This document shows positions 1-6,936 of a DNA stretch of 8,091 bases, in pieces. Below the pieces are notes generated by a model. The model was given only the letters and a program-made list of their open reading frames with translations. It had not been told where the DNA came from and searched no databases. The DNA is taken from contig JAIUMG010000150.1 in the NCBI GenBank assembly GCA_022565655.1, positions 1 to 8,091 of the forward strand, read 5' to 3'. Within the stretch, counting starts at the first letter, position 1. The number at the start of each line of letters is the position of its first letter. A program made the position numbers and the translations under genes. Source of the DNA: Alkalimonas sp. GTDB lineage: Bacteria > Pseudomonadota > Gammaproteobacteria > Enterobacterales > Alteromonadaceae.

Positions 1-1339
1 GCTGGATCATGACAGCAGCCAGCTGGATCAAGCATTATTGCGGCTGGGAGGGCGTAACTATGGCACTCTGGCACCGGGTTTTGCAGTGGAAGTAGATTTG
101 CCACAAACCAGCTTACTGCCATGGCTGGATTTACTGATTGAACCTTTGTCAGGCTTAACCGGAGAGCATGGCGGGCAGTGGCCCCGGTTAGCTTATGTCC
201 GTGGTCGAGTCGCTGAATTAGAGCTGTATCCGGAATTAAATTTGCATCAAACGGTCTTTGAGTTGGTACCAGAAGACGATCATTGGGCGTTACAACTCAA
301 CGGGGCTGAAGTCGCAAGTCAGTGGCGCTTTGCCTACGATTGGCAGCAACAAGGGGTGGACGTTAATTTTGACTACTTAAGCCTGACGCGTCAGAAAAAG
401 GATAAGGCCAGCCAGCCAAAGCAGGACACGAAGCGCCAGGCCATGAGTTGGCTTCGGGAGTTACCGCCAATCCAGTTCCGTTGTCAGGATTGCACCTATG
501 GTCCTTATCGACTGGGCGAAGTGACTGCCGCCGCGGCCAATACAGAGGATGCCTGGCAACTACAGCAATTTCAGGCCGATTATAAACGGCACCAATTAAA
601 GCTAAGTGGCAGCTGGCAACCGGACGAGCAGTTGGGGACCACCAGGCTGGCCGGTCAACTGGTCAGCGCCAATCTTGGAGCTTTACTCAGCGAGTATGAG
701 TTAAGTACAGCGATTAGCGGCAGCCGTGCTGATATAGACTTCGATCTGAATTGGCAGGGCAGCCCGTTGCAATTTGACTTGGCCAGCTTAGGCGGCCGGG
801 CTGGCTGGCAATTAGGGGAAGGCTCATTAGCAGAGGTCAGTGATAAAGGCGCCCGGATCTTTTCGCTGTTTAGCCTAAGCTCGCTGGTCAGAAAGCTGCG
901 GCTTGATTTCCGTGATGTGTTTGCCAAAGGCTTTTTCTACAATCGGATGCAAGGAGACATCACCTTGCATCAGGGCGTTGCGCAAACCAGCAACAGCAGC
1001 ATTGACGGGGTCGCCGGCAATATCACCATGCAAGGCTACACCGATCTGGTAAGCCGGGAAATGGACTATCAATTAACCCTGGTCCCCAAAGTGACCTCAA
1101 GCTTGCCGGTGATCATTGCCTGGATGGTCAATCCAGTTTCTGGTTTGGCAGCGTTGGCTCTGGATGAAATGTTTACCTCGGCAGAAGTGATTTCACGGGT
1201 GAACTTCTCGGTGACCGGGACTTTTGATGATCCGGTGGTCACGGAAGTGAATCGGCATAGCACTGAAATACCTGTCCCCAGCCAGGTCGCTCAACCCAAA
1301 GAGGATCCTGAGCAGGATCCAGAGCCACCCCATGGCTAA
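1..1339 (+). CDS. yhdP: YhdP, AsmA-like phospholipid transport protein (C-terminal part, 5' end outside window)
   Basis: This is the C-terminal ~445 residues of a much longer protein (family members exceed 1,200 residues). The frame is open through the left edge, so the TTG at 38 is not a real start. YhdP is a large inner-membrane-anchored periplasmic protein of the AsmA/TamB group that helps move phospholipids to the outer membrane (known for E. coli). Diagnostic sequence is the conserved block IFSLFSLSSLVRKLRLDF, followed by FRDVFAKGFFYNRMQGD. Then comes a TDL..REMDYQLTLVPKVTSSLPV stretch, a hydrophobic segment with NPVSGLAALALDEMF, and the closing VTGTFDDPVVTEV, all typical of YhdP C-termini. 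The protein then ends in a short acidic, proline-rich tail (EDPEQDPEPPHG) that looks poorly conserved and is partly a tandem repeat. Its TAA overlaps the next gene by 8 bases, implying translational coupling. Family is certain; upstream domains cannot be judged. Confidence 0.93.
   Translation, partial: LDHDSSQLDQALLRLGGRNYGTLAPGFAVEVDLPQTSLLPWLDLLIEPLSGLTGEHGGQWPRLAYVRGRVAELELYPELNLHQTVFELVPEDDHWALQLNGAEVASQWRFAYDWQQQGVDVNFDYLSLTRQKKDKASQPKQDTKRQAMSWLRELPPIQFRCQDCTYGPYRLGEVTAAAANTEDAWQLQQFQADYKRHQLKLSGSWQPDEQLGTTRLAGQLVSANLGALLSEYELSTAISGSRADIDFDLNWQGSPLQFDLASLGGRAGWQLGEGSLAEVSDKGARIFSLFSLSSLVRKLRLDFRDVFAKGFFYNRMQGDITLHQGVAQTSNSSIDGVAGNITMQGYTDLVSREMDYQLTLVPKVTSSLPVIIAWMVNPVSGLAALALDEMFTSAEVISRVNFSVTGTFDDPVVTEVNRHSTEIPVPSQVAQPKEDPEQDPEPPHG
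1302..1325 (+). repeat. 12-bp tandem duplication at the 3' end of yhdP
   Basis: Two adjacent 12-base units, AGGATCCTGAGC (1302–1313) and AGGATCCAGAGC (1314–1325), differ at one position. In the yhdP frame they encode EDPE-QDPE, so the duplication keeps frame and lengthens the acidic tail by four residues. It lies just upstream of the nitrilase ATG at 1332, so it also sets the distance between AGGA-like sequence and that start. Likely a replication-slippage duplication. Confidence 0.8.
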
Positions 1340-2165
1340 CTGGCAACTAAGTGCTATTCAGTGGTGTAGCAGCCCTGAGCCAGCACAGAACCTGCAGCAA
1401 TTGGAGCACCTGCTGACTCAGCTTCCAGTGGTGGAACAGCATCTGGTGGTTTTACCTGAGTGTGCATTGGTTTTTGGTGGCCCGGAAGGTTTGCAGCTGC
1501 AGTATCAGGAAGCGTTAGGGCAAGGAAAGCTACAGCGTCGGCTGTCCGGGCTTGCGCAGCGCTTTGGTATTCATTTACTGATTGGCTCGTTTCCGCTGCA
1601 AAGTGCAGATGCCTCGCGTTTTTATGCATCGAGTTTGTTATTTGGCCCGAATGGCCAATTGCTGGCCGATTATCAGAAATTGCATTTGTTTGATGCTGCG
1701 GTGGCGGATCGAACTGGCAGTTACCGTGAGTCCGACAGCACCGTGCCCGGCACAAAAATTACTCTGGCATCGGTGCAACAGTTAAAGCTTGGCATGACGA
1801 TATGTTATGATGTGCGCTTTCCTGGTTTGATGCAGCAACTGGCCCGGATGGGCATGAATGTATTGGCGGTACCGTCGGCATTTACCAAAGTTACCGGACA
1901 GGCGCACTGGCATGCTTTATTACGCGCCAGAGCGATAGAGAATCAATGTTTTGTTGTGGCGGCCAATCAAACCGGTACGCATGCCAATGGTCGCCAGACT
2001 TATGGTCATAGCCTGATCATTGACCCTTATGGCCGGGTATTGGCTGATGCAGGCGAGCAAACTACAAGCATCTCGGTCTTGGTGGATCTGACGGAAACCG
2101 AGCGGGTGCAACAAGCCATGCCACTAGGGCACCATAACCGTTTTACGAGTGAGCTTATAGAATGA
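1332..2165 (+). CDS. Carbon–nitrogen hydrolase (nitrilase superfamily, Nit1/deaminated-glutathione-amidase type)
   Basis: A 277-residue, single-domain nitrilase-fold amidase, probably cytoplasmic (no signal peptide). The catalytic triad is visible: Glu43 in LVVLPECALVFGG, Lys116 in DYQKLHLFD, and the nucleophile Cys158 in LGMTICYDVRFPGL. The RESDSTVPG segment (about 132–140) and the HLFD after the lysine resemble Nit1/YbeM enzymes, which hydrolyse deaminated glutathione to 2-oxoglutarate and Cys-Gly as metabolite repair. That substrate is inferred from motif resemblance; a different ω-amidase or amide substrate remains possible. Length is normal for the family, and the N-terminus (ANWQLSAIQW) matches the usual first β-strand, supporting ATG 1332. 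The start lies inside the end of yhdP and no strong ribosome site precedes it, so translation is probably coupled to yhdP. Its TGA overlaps the tldD ATG (ATGA). A gene of this type between yhdP and tldD recurs in gammaproteobacteria. Confidence 0.9.
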   Translation: MANWQLSAIQWCSSPEPAQNLQQLEHLLTQLPVVEQHLVVLPECALVFGGPEGLQLQYQEALGQGKLQRRLSGLAQRFGIHLLIGSFPLQSADASRFYASSLLFGPNGQLLADYQKLHLFDAAVADRTGSYRESDSTVPGTKITLASVQQLKLGMTICYDVRFPGLMQQLARMGMNVLAVPSAFTKVTGQAHWHALLRARAIENQCFVVAANQTGTHANGRQTYGHSLIIDPYGRVLADAGEQTTSISVLVDLTETERVQQAMPLGHHNRFTSELIE

Positions 2166-3601
2166 GTCAAGTTGAACACAACCTGCTACACACCCATGAA
2201 CTGACTGAGCAGCACCTGCAGCAGAATCTTGGTTTTTTACTGCAACATCAGCTTGATTACGCCGATTTATATTTTCAGTCCAGTGTGCATGAATCCTGGG
2301 TGCTGGAAGATGGTTTAGTCAAAGACGGCTCCTTTAATATTGAGCAAGGGGTCGGGGTACGTGCCATCAGTGGGGAAAAGACCGGTTTTGCCTATGCCGA
2401 CACCATCAGTGCTGAGGCGTTGCTGCAAACGGCCACCGCAGCCCGTGGTATTGCCGCCCTTGGGCAGCATGGTCAGGTCAAAGCCTTTAGCCGCCATACC
2501 TCCAGCGACATTTATTTGCCCTGTGAACCACTGCAAAGCTTAACCAATACCGAAAAAGTGGCCCTGCTGCACCAGATTGAAGCCTTTATCCGCACGCTTG
2601 ATCAACGCGTCAAGCAAGTGATGGTCAGCCTGACCGGTGTGTATGAAGAAGTGTTGGTCGCGGCCAGCGATGGCACCTTTGCCACCGACATCCGGCCTTT
2701 AATCCGCTTGAACTGTTCGGTACTGCTGCAGCAGGGTGAGCGGCGTGAGCGTGGCAGTGCTGGCGGCGGCGGGCGCACCAATTATGACTTTTTCATCGAG
2801 CAGGTAGATAACGAACCGCGCTGGCAGCGCTATGCACGGGAAGCGGTGCGAATGGCTCAGGTGAATTTAACGGCAGTCGATGCGCCGGCCGGAACTATGC
2901 CTGTGGTGTTAGGCCCGGGCTGGCCAGGTGTGTTATTGCACGAAGCCGTTGGCCATGGTCTGGAAGGTGACTTTAACCGTAAAGGCTCTTCCACCTTCAG
3001 TGGCCGTATCGGCGAGCAAGTTGCATCCAGGCATTGCACCATCGTTGATGATGGCACCTTAGCGCACCGGCGAGGCTCACTGAACATTGATGACGAAGGC
3101 ACACCGCCGCAGCACAACGTACTGATTGAAAATGGCATTTTAAAAGGCTACATGCAGGATAAGCACAATGCCATGCTGATGAAGACGGCGCCGACTGGCA
3201 ATGGCCGGCGGGAGACCTTTGCCCACCTGCCGATGCCACGGATGACCAACACCTACATGTTGGCTGGGGATTATGAGCCGGCTGAAATTATTGCCAGCGT
3301 GAAAAAAGGCATTTATGCCCCCAACTTTGGCGGTGGGCAGGTCGATATTACCTCTGGTAAGTTTGTGTTCTCCGCCTCGGAAGCCTACTTGATCGAAGAT
3401 GGCAAAATTACTGCGCCGATCAAAGGCGCTACCTTGATTGGCAATGGCCCGGCAGCCATGCAGCAAGTGTCGATGGTGGGTAATGATTTAGCACTGGATT
3501 CTGGTGTGGGTGTGTGTGGCAAGCAGGGCCAGAGTGTTCCGGTTGGCGTTGGCCAGCCGACCTTGAAGCTGGATGCTATGACGGTGGGCGGCACCCAATA
3601 A
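2162..3601 (+). CDS. tldD: TldD, metalloprotease subunit of the TldD/PmbA (TldE) complex
   Basis: This 479-residue protein is about the length of E. coli TldD (481). With PmbA/TldE it forms a heterodimeric zinc protease that degrades small unfolded peptides, matures microcin B17 and affects CcdA antitoxin stability (known for E. coli). The active site is intact: HEAVGH (His260, Glu261, His265) in LLHEAVGHGLEGD, and the third zinc ligand Cys452 in GVGVCGKQGQSVPVG. Other family hallmarks are GFAYAD near residue 77, RRGSLNIDDEGTPPQ, and the C-terminal PTLKLDAMTVGGTQ. The N-terminal third corresponds to the first PmbA/TldD domain, the rest to the central and metalloprotease domains. The ATG lies in a 4-base overlap with the nitrilase stop, with GAGTGAG 8 bases upstream as a modest ribosome site. 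The partner gene pmbA lies at the right end of the window. The gene ends in TAA TAA TGA, all in frame. Confidence 0.97.
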   Translation: MSQVEHNLLHTHELTEQHLQQNLGFLLQHQLDYADLYFQSSVHESWVLEDGLVKDGSFNIEQGVGVRAISGEKTGFAYADTISAEALLQTATAARGIAALGQHGQVKAFSRHTSSDIYLPCEPLQSLTNTEKVALLHQIEAFIRTLDQRVKQVMVSLTGVYEEVLVAASDGTFATDIRPLIRLNCSVLLQQGERRERGSAGGGGRTNYDFFIEQVDNEPRWQRYAREAVRMAQVNLTAVDAPAGTMPVVLGPGWPGVLLHEAVGHGLEGDFNRKGSSTFSGRIGEQVASRHCTIVDDGTLAHRRGSLNIDDEGTPPQHNVLIENGILKGYMQDKHNAMLMKTAPTGNGRRETFAHLPMPRMTNTYMLAGDYEPAEIIASVKKGIYAPNFGGGQVDITSGKFVFSASEAYLIEDGKITAPIKGATLIGNGPAAMQQVSMVGNDLALDSGVGVCGKQGQSVPVGVGQPTLKLDAMTVGGTQ

Positions 3602-3607
3602 TAATGA
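3599..3607 (+). other. tldD: Triple in-frame stop TAA-TAA-TGA ending tldD
   Basis: Three consecutive stop codons in the tldD frame directly follow the codon for the last residue (Gln479). This would make read-through of TldD essentially impossible. Whether it is selected or chance cannot be told from one sequence. Confidence 0.85.
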
Positions 3608-3697
3608 CCGCTGTAGCCTGATCGTAGTCGCTCGCAGCAACCATGATAAAAATAACCCGCTTCAGTTGGAACAGCTGGAGCTATACAAGCAAATTGC

Positions 3698-3705
3698 AGG
3701 AAGGA
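3698..3705 (+). promoter_or_regulatory. ilvE: Ribosome binding site that fixes the ilvE start
   Basis: AGGAAGGA at 3698–3705 gives two overlapping Shine–Dalgarno matches; the first AGGA ends 7 bases before ATG 3709, near ideal spacing. No comparable site precedes the in-frame ATG at 3643. The rest of the tldD–ilvE gap (3602–3697) shows no convincing –35/–10 pair and no terminator hairpin, so ilvE could be read from the upstream operon or from a promoter I cannot identify. Confidence 0.75.
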
Positions 3706-3708
3706 AGT

Positions 3709-4704
3709 ATGGCAGCATTTGGTACCGTTTTTATGCCTGAAATGGCACTGGCCCGTTTTGATGAGTCTGGTTGGAGTACGCCAGCCATGGTGGCATCCAA
3801 CAGCATTAATTTGCATCCCGGCGCGCATGTACTGCATTACGCCAGTACCTGCTTTGAGGGGTTAAAAGCCTTTCGCCATGAGGATGGCTCTATCCACCTG
3901 TTTCGGATGGATCGCAACGTCGCCCGCATGCAACAAAGCAGTGAGTTGCTGTCCTTGCCTGCTTTTGAAAAAGACATGCTGGAGCAAATGATCATCGACA
4001 GTGTGCGTCGTTTTGCGGCTGAAGTACCAAGCCCGCCTGGCTCGATGTACATTCGCCCGACCCATATCGGCACTGAAGCAGCCATCGGTAAAGCCGCAGC
4101 TCCTACAGCGTCATCTCTGCTGTATGTGTTGTTGTCGCCAGTTGGTGATTACTTTGCTGGCGGTGCCAAACCACTGCGCTTATTGCTGGAAGAGCACGGT
4201 GCCCGCTGTGCAGCCCATATGGGCATGGTGAAAAGCGGCGGCAATTACGCCAGTGCCTTGCAACCCATTCTAAAAGCCCGTGCCAGTGTGCAGGCCGATC
4301 AGGTGTTGTTTTGCCCGGGTGGTGATGTGCAGGAAACCGGTGCAGCCAACTTCCTGCTGATCGATGGCAATGAAATCATTACCAAAGCGCTGGATAGTAC
4401 CTTCTTGCATGGTGTCACTCGTGATTCCATCTTAACGCTGGCGCGTGATCGTGGCATGACAGTATCAGAGCGCGAGCTAAGTGTTGATGAACTGCTGGAG
4501 CGCGCTGCTAAACCTGGCGCGGAAGCAGCCTTATCTGGCACTGCCGCCGTACTGACCCCGGTGGGTACCTTGATCCGCGATGGCAAAGAACATCAGGTTG
4601 GCAATGGCGAAGCCGGGCCAACTACCCTGGCACTGCGCCAGGCCTTAAATGCCATTCAATGGGGCAAAGCCGAAGACAAACACGGCTGGTTGCGTAAAGT
4701 CTAA
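3709..4704 (+). CDS. ilvE: Branched-chain amino acid aminotransferase (class IV PLP, type II)
   Basis: A 331-residue PLP enzyme that interconverts leucine, isoleucine and valine with their 2-oxo acids, using glutamate/2-oxoglutarate: the last step of biosynthesis and first step of breakdown. From the ATG at 3709, Lys175 in GMVKSGGNYASAL is the expected PLP Schiff-base lysine and Glu209 in QETGAANFLLI the conserved cofactor-pocket residue. The blocks ASTCFEGLKAFR (substrate loop), SMYIRPTHIGTE, LHGVTRDSILTLARD and the ending GPTTLALRQALNAIQWG…GWLRKV match the longer, eukaryote-like BCAT class rather than the 309-residue E. coli IlvE. The frame can be extended to ATG 3643, but those 22 residues (starting MIKITRFSW) look non-family, and the strong AGGAAGGA favours 3709, where MAAFGTVF begins. 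It is separated from tldD by 107 bases and is followed by a strong hairpin. Substrate preference within the BCAT group is inferred. Confidence 0.9.
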   Translation: MAAFGTVFMPEMALARFDESGWSTPAMVASNSINLHPGAHVLHYASTCFEGLKAFRHEDGSIHLFRMDRNVARMQQSSELLSLPAFEKDMLEQMIIDSVRRFAAEVPSPPGSMYIRPTHIGTEAAIGKAAAPTASSLLYVLLSPVGDYFAGGAKPLRLLLEEHGARCAAHMGMVKSGGNYASALQPILKARASVQADQVLFCPGGDVQETGAANFLLIDGNEIITKALDSTFLHGVTRDSILTLARDRGMTVSERELSVDELLERAAKPGAEAALSGTAAVLTPVGTLIRDGKEHQVGNGEAGPTTLALRQALNAIQWGKAEDKHGWLRKV

Positions 4705-4723
4705 GCTGCTTTTTTCATTCAAC

Positions 4724-4744
4724 AAAGGCCCGTTTCGGGCCTTT
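4724..4744. terminator. Rho-independent terminator, probably bidirectional
   Basis: A perfect 9-bp inverted repeat, AAAGGCCCG–TTT–CGGGCCTTT, lies 19 bases after the ilvE stop and 16 bases before the 3' end of the convergent ydbT-like gene. On the plus strand the GC-rich stem runs into TTTATT; on the minus strand the transcript would end in TTTGTT. The symmetrical A/T flanks and tail-to-tail position suggest it stops transcription from both sides. The T-tracts are short, so efficiency is uncertain. Confidence 0.85.
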
Positions 4745-4760
4745 ATTCAGTATACGGAAA

Positions 4761-6329
4761 TCACATCCAGCTTTTGCCGCTGCTTTGCGCCTGATGCAGG
4801 CAGTAGTTCAGCATCAGCTGCCCATGCTGCTTCGGGATAAAGGGCACATCCAGCGCGCCAGAGGCAAACACCAGCTGAATATGGCAGAGACCGGCTCGGC
4901 GTAACAACCAATTTTGTTTTAGTTTCACTTGCTGCACTTTAAACACCGGAGCACTGTAGTAATCGATCCCAATCAACCCTTTACGGATATAGATAAACTC
5001 CTGATCCATGGCATAGCCCCAGCGGCGCCAACGCAGTAACACCATCGCCGCCAGCCAAGCCAACGGCAGCAGGCCAAGCGTTGCCAGTTCAGGGTGATCA
5101 GGCCGCAGCAGCCATTGGCTGGCGATGGCTATAGGCAACCACAGCAACAGAAGCTGGCGAGCCAGAAAACGCCAGTTGACGTGTTGGAAGGGGGTGGTGG
5201 TCAGTTGCTGGCCGGGCTGGGCATCAGCCAGCAATTGGAAGGCCTCTTGCTGCTGGACCGAAGGCACCATGATTTTGCCTTGCTCGGCACCCGGCTGCAT
5301 GGAGTTCATCGGCGCATTGATTTGCTCAAAACGCACATTGCAGCGCCCGAGTAAACGATCGAGCCAGTCTTGCTTTAAGGCCACCCATTGCAAGCGCGCC
5401 AGTTTCATACTGACTTCATGCCGGGTGAGTAAACCACAGCGGCGGATATAACGCTCGCCACTGCGCACCAGTGTGAAACCATAATAACTCAGCACGGAAG
5501 CGCCAATGGATATCAACGTCAGCAAAAACATCACCATCAAGGTCAGCGCCAGTGCTGCCATGCCTATCCAGAGCCAGGATTGCTGCTCTGGATCAAACCA
5601 TTGCATCAGGTCAAGGCCCAGTTTTTCCAACTGGTCGGTGACCACTTTGGTGATCAGGTTGAGAAAAGGTGCCGCTAAGCCCAGCATCAGCCAGACCCGG
5701 TTGTTGCTGATGCCGTGGATCACCAAATCGCCGATGCTGCGTTGATTTAACAGTTGCTCATCCGCTTTGACTGGGGTGTTGGCTTCTGCGTTATCCTCTG
5801 TTACTTCCGCTGCATTGGTGGTCTGATGCAGGGCATGAATTTCCTGCTGCAGTTGCTGAGCCAGATGCTGCTGCAACGCTACCAGCTTTGCTTCCTGCTG
5901 GTTGCTGCCGGCGGTATCCAGTTGTAGGCAAACATGATTAGTCAGCCGGTAATACAGCGGTTGCAGCAGCCGGACATTCTGAATACGGGAAAATGGCAGG
6001 TTCAGCTGCTTTTTCTTGATCACGCCAGAGCGGATCTCGACGGTATCACCAATGACTCTGAATTTGTACATGTAGTAGCTAAGCAGGGCGCCAGTCAGCA
6101 ATACCAAAGCGATGCCAAGCAAAATCGCCAAAGAAAGTAACGGCTGATTTTTCATGCCCTGGTACAGCAGGATGATGGTTGGGGCTAAATAAGCGACATT
6201 GCCGAAGATCACTCGGAATAAGTTGACGGTAAAGTACAGCAGGGCAATGGGTGATAGCCGCTGCCACTGCCGCAACGACTTTAACGATGGCTCAGCAGCT
6301 GCGACCAGGCTGGATTCTGACTCAGCCAT
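4761..6329 (-). CDS. YdbT-like membrane protein with three bacterial PH (DUF304) domains
   Basis: A 522-residue integral membrane protein with three repeats of a hydrophobic hairpin followed by a small bacterial PH (bPH2/DUF304) domain. Membrane stretches are near residues 27–56 and 64–88, then 212–230 and 252–282, then 388–407 and 416–433. PH cores follow: 93–150 (IRSGVIKKKQLNLPFSRIQN), 285–345 (GLLTRHEVSMKLARLQWVAL) and 440–500 (IRKGLIGIDYYSAPVFKVQQ), each with the 'G…R…Q…L…R' pattern. A polar, alanine- and acid-rich linker (about 160–195) separates repeats one and two. The Bacillus relatives YdbS/YdbT belong to the σW cell-envelope regulon and contribute to resistance to some antimicrobial peptides; the role in gammaproteobacteria is unknown. 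The ATG overlaps the end of the ydbS-like gene by 8 bases, with AAGGA (plus-strand 6341–6345) 11 bases upstream. Family assignment is firm; function is not. Confidence 0.88.
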   Translation of the reverse strand: MAESESSLVAAAEPSLKSLRQWQRLSPIALLYFTVNLFRVIFGNVAYLAPTIILLYQGMKNQPLLSLAILLGIALVLLTGALLSYYMYKFRVIGDTVEIRSGVIKKKQLNLPFSRIQNVRLLQPLYYRLTNHVCLQLDTAGSNQQEAKLVALQQHLAQQLQQEIHALHQTTNAAEVTEDNAEANTPVKADEQLLNQRSIGDLVIHGISNNRVWLMLGLAAPFLNLITKVVTDQLEKLGLDLMQWFDPEQQSWLWIGMAALALTLMVMFLLTLISIGASVLSYYGFTLVRSGERYIRRCGLLTRHEVSMKLARLQWVALKQDWLDRLLGRCNVRFEQINAPMNSMQPGAEQGKIMVPSVQQQEAFQLLADAQPGQQLTTTPFQHVNWRFLARQLLLLWLPIAIASQWLLRPDHPELATLGLLPLAWLAAMVLLRWRRWGYAMDQEFIYIRKGLIGIDYYSAPVFKVQQVKLKQNWLLRRAGLCHIQLVFASGALDVPFIPKQHGQLMLNYCLHQAQSSGKSWM

Positions 6330-6870
6330 GATTGCGGGTGTCCTTATGCTGCAGAATAAACTGGCGCAATGATTTGGCAGTGCTCAGCGGCAAACCGGGG
6401 ATTTCAAAAGTGTGCATCACGCCGCCAGCGCTAAAGACTTGCAAGGTAGCCAGGCCAATTCGACGCTCAATGGGGCCGCGCTTCAGCTCAATATGCTGGA
6501 TGCGTAAAATAGGCTGAGTGACACTTTTTCGGAAAAATAAACCACTTTGAAAGCTGACATCATGCTCTCGCAGTGCATAAGCTTTGCAAGGATCGGCACA
6601 ACGACCATGCACTGAGAACAGCAAGCCCAATAGGGTCAGGCCGGTACCTATCCATAAGATTAAGGGCTCTAAATGTGGGCTGATGGTCCAGAATGGTTGA
6701 AACAGCAGGGCTGCCCAAATAGCCGTCAGCAGCAAGGTGCCAATCAGGTTAATGCGCAGGTTAATCAGCATGTATTTAGGGGACAGCGGCTGCCAGTCGA
6801 GTTGCTCGATATCTGGCAGTCTGGTTTCATCAATACTGAGATTGCTAAAGGTTGACGTATCCATAACCAT
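6322..6870 (-). CDS. YdbS-like membrane protein with one bacterial PH (DUF304) domain
   Basis: A 182-residue protein with two predicted membrane segments (about 36–60 and 67–88) followed by a single cytoplasmic-type bPH2 domain (about 97–172). The domain carries the YdbS pattern REHDVSFQSGLFFRK, then PILRIQHIELKRGPIERRIGL, then LQVFSAGG. It is the first gene of a two-gene unit, with its stop inside the start of the ydbT-like gene, and the two proteins probably act together in the membrane. Two starts are possible two codons apart (ATG at 6870 and ATG at 6864); neither has a clear Shine–Dalgarno sequence, so the exact start is uncertain. Biochemical role unknown; envelope stress or antimicrobial peptide tolerance is suggested only by Bacillus relatives. 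The darP gene lies 66 bases upstream on the same strand, so co-transcription is possible. Confidence 0.87.
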   Translation of the reverse strand: MVMDTSTFSNLSIDETRLPDIEQLDWQPLSPKYMLINLRINLIGTLLLTAIWAALLFQPFWTISPHLEPLILWIGTGLTLLGLLFSVHGRCADPCKAYALREHDVSFQSGLFFRKSVTQPILRIQHIELKRGPIERRIGLATLQVFSAGGVMHTFEIPGLPLSTAKSLRQFILQHKDTRNHG

Positions 6871-6895
6871 TCATTAAAAAGTTGGGCTGAATGGC

Positions 6896-6901
6896 ATTCT
6901 A
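6896..6901 (-). promoter_or_regulatory. Candidate –10 element for the ydbS–ydbT unit
   Basis: On the minus strand TAGAAT (5 of 6 matches to TATAAT) lies in the 66-base gap between darP and the ydbS-like gene, about 25 bases before ATG 6870. The best hexamer at 17-base spacing, ATGCAA, matches the –35 consensus at only 3 of 6. No terminator follows darP, so read-through from darP is an alternative. Confidence 0.25.
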
Positions 6902-6936
6902 ACGAACATAGCCTGAAGTTGCATCCATTGCAGCGG

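Noticed and set aside
38..40. TTG start for a complete 433-residue protein at the left edge
   Set aside because: The same frame is open to base 2 and the protein is plainly the C-terminal part of a longer YhdP, so this is a window truncation.
1354..1755. 133-codon minus-strand open frame inside the nitrilase gene
   Set aside because: It lies antisense to a gene with an intact catalytic triad and has no recognisable motif.
3604..3621. Five-codon ATG…TGA mini-frame between tldD and ilvE, considered as a leader peptide
   Set aside because: It has a single branched-chain codon (GTA) in five and no attenuator hairpin follows, so there is no sign of ilv-type attenuation.
3385..3837. 150-codon minus-strand open frame spanning the tldD end and ilvE start
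   Set aside because: It is antisense to two well-supported genes, has a low-complexity Cys/His/Pro-rich composition with no family resemblance, and its frame is explained by codon bias of the plus-strand genes.
6885..6905. GAATG-C-CATTC inverted repeat between darP and the ydbS-like gene, considered as a terminator
   Set aside because: The usable stem is only about 4 bp, is AT-rich and has no following T-tract.
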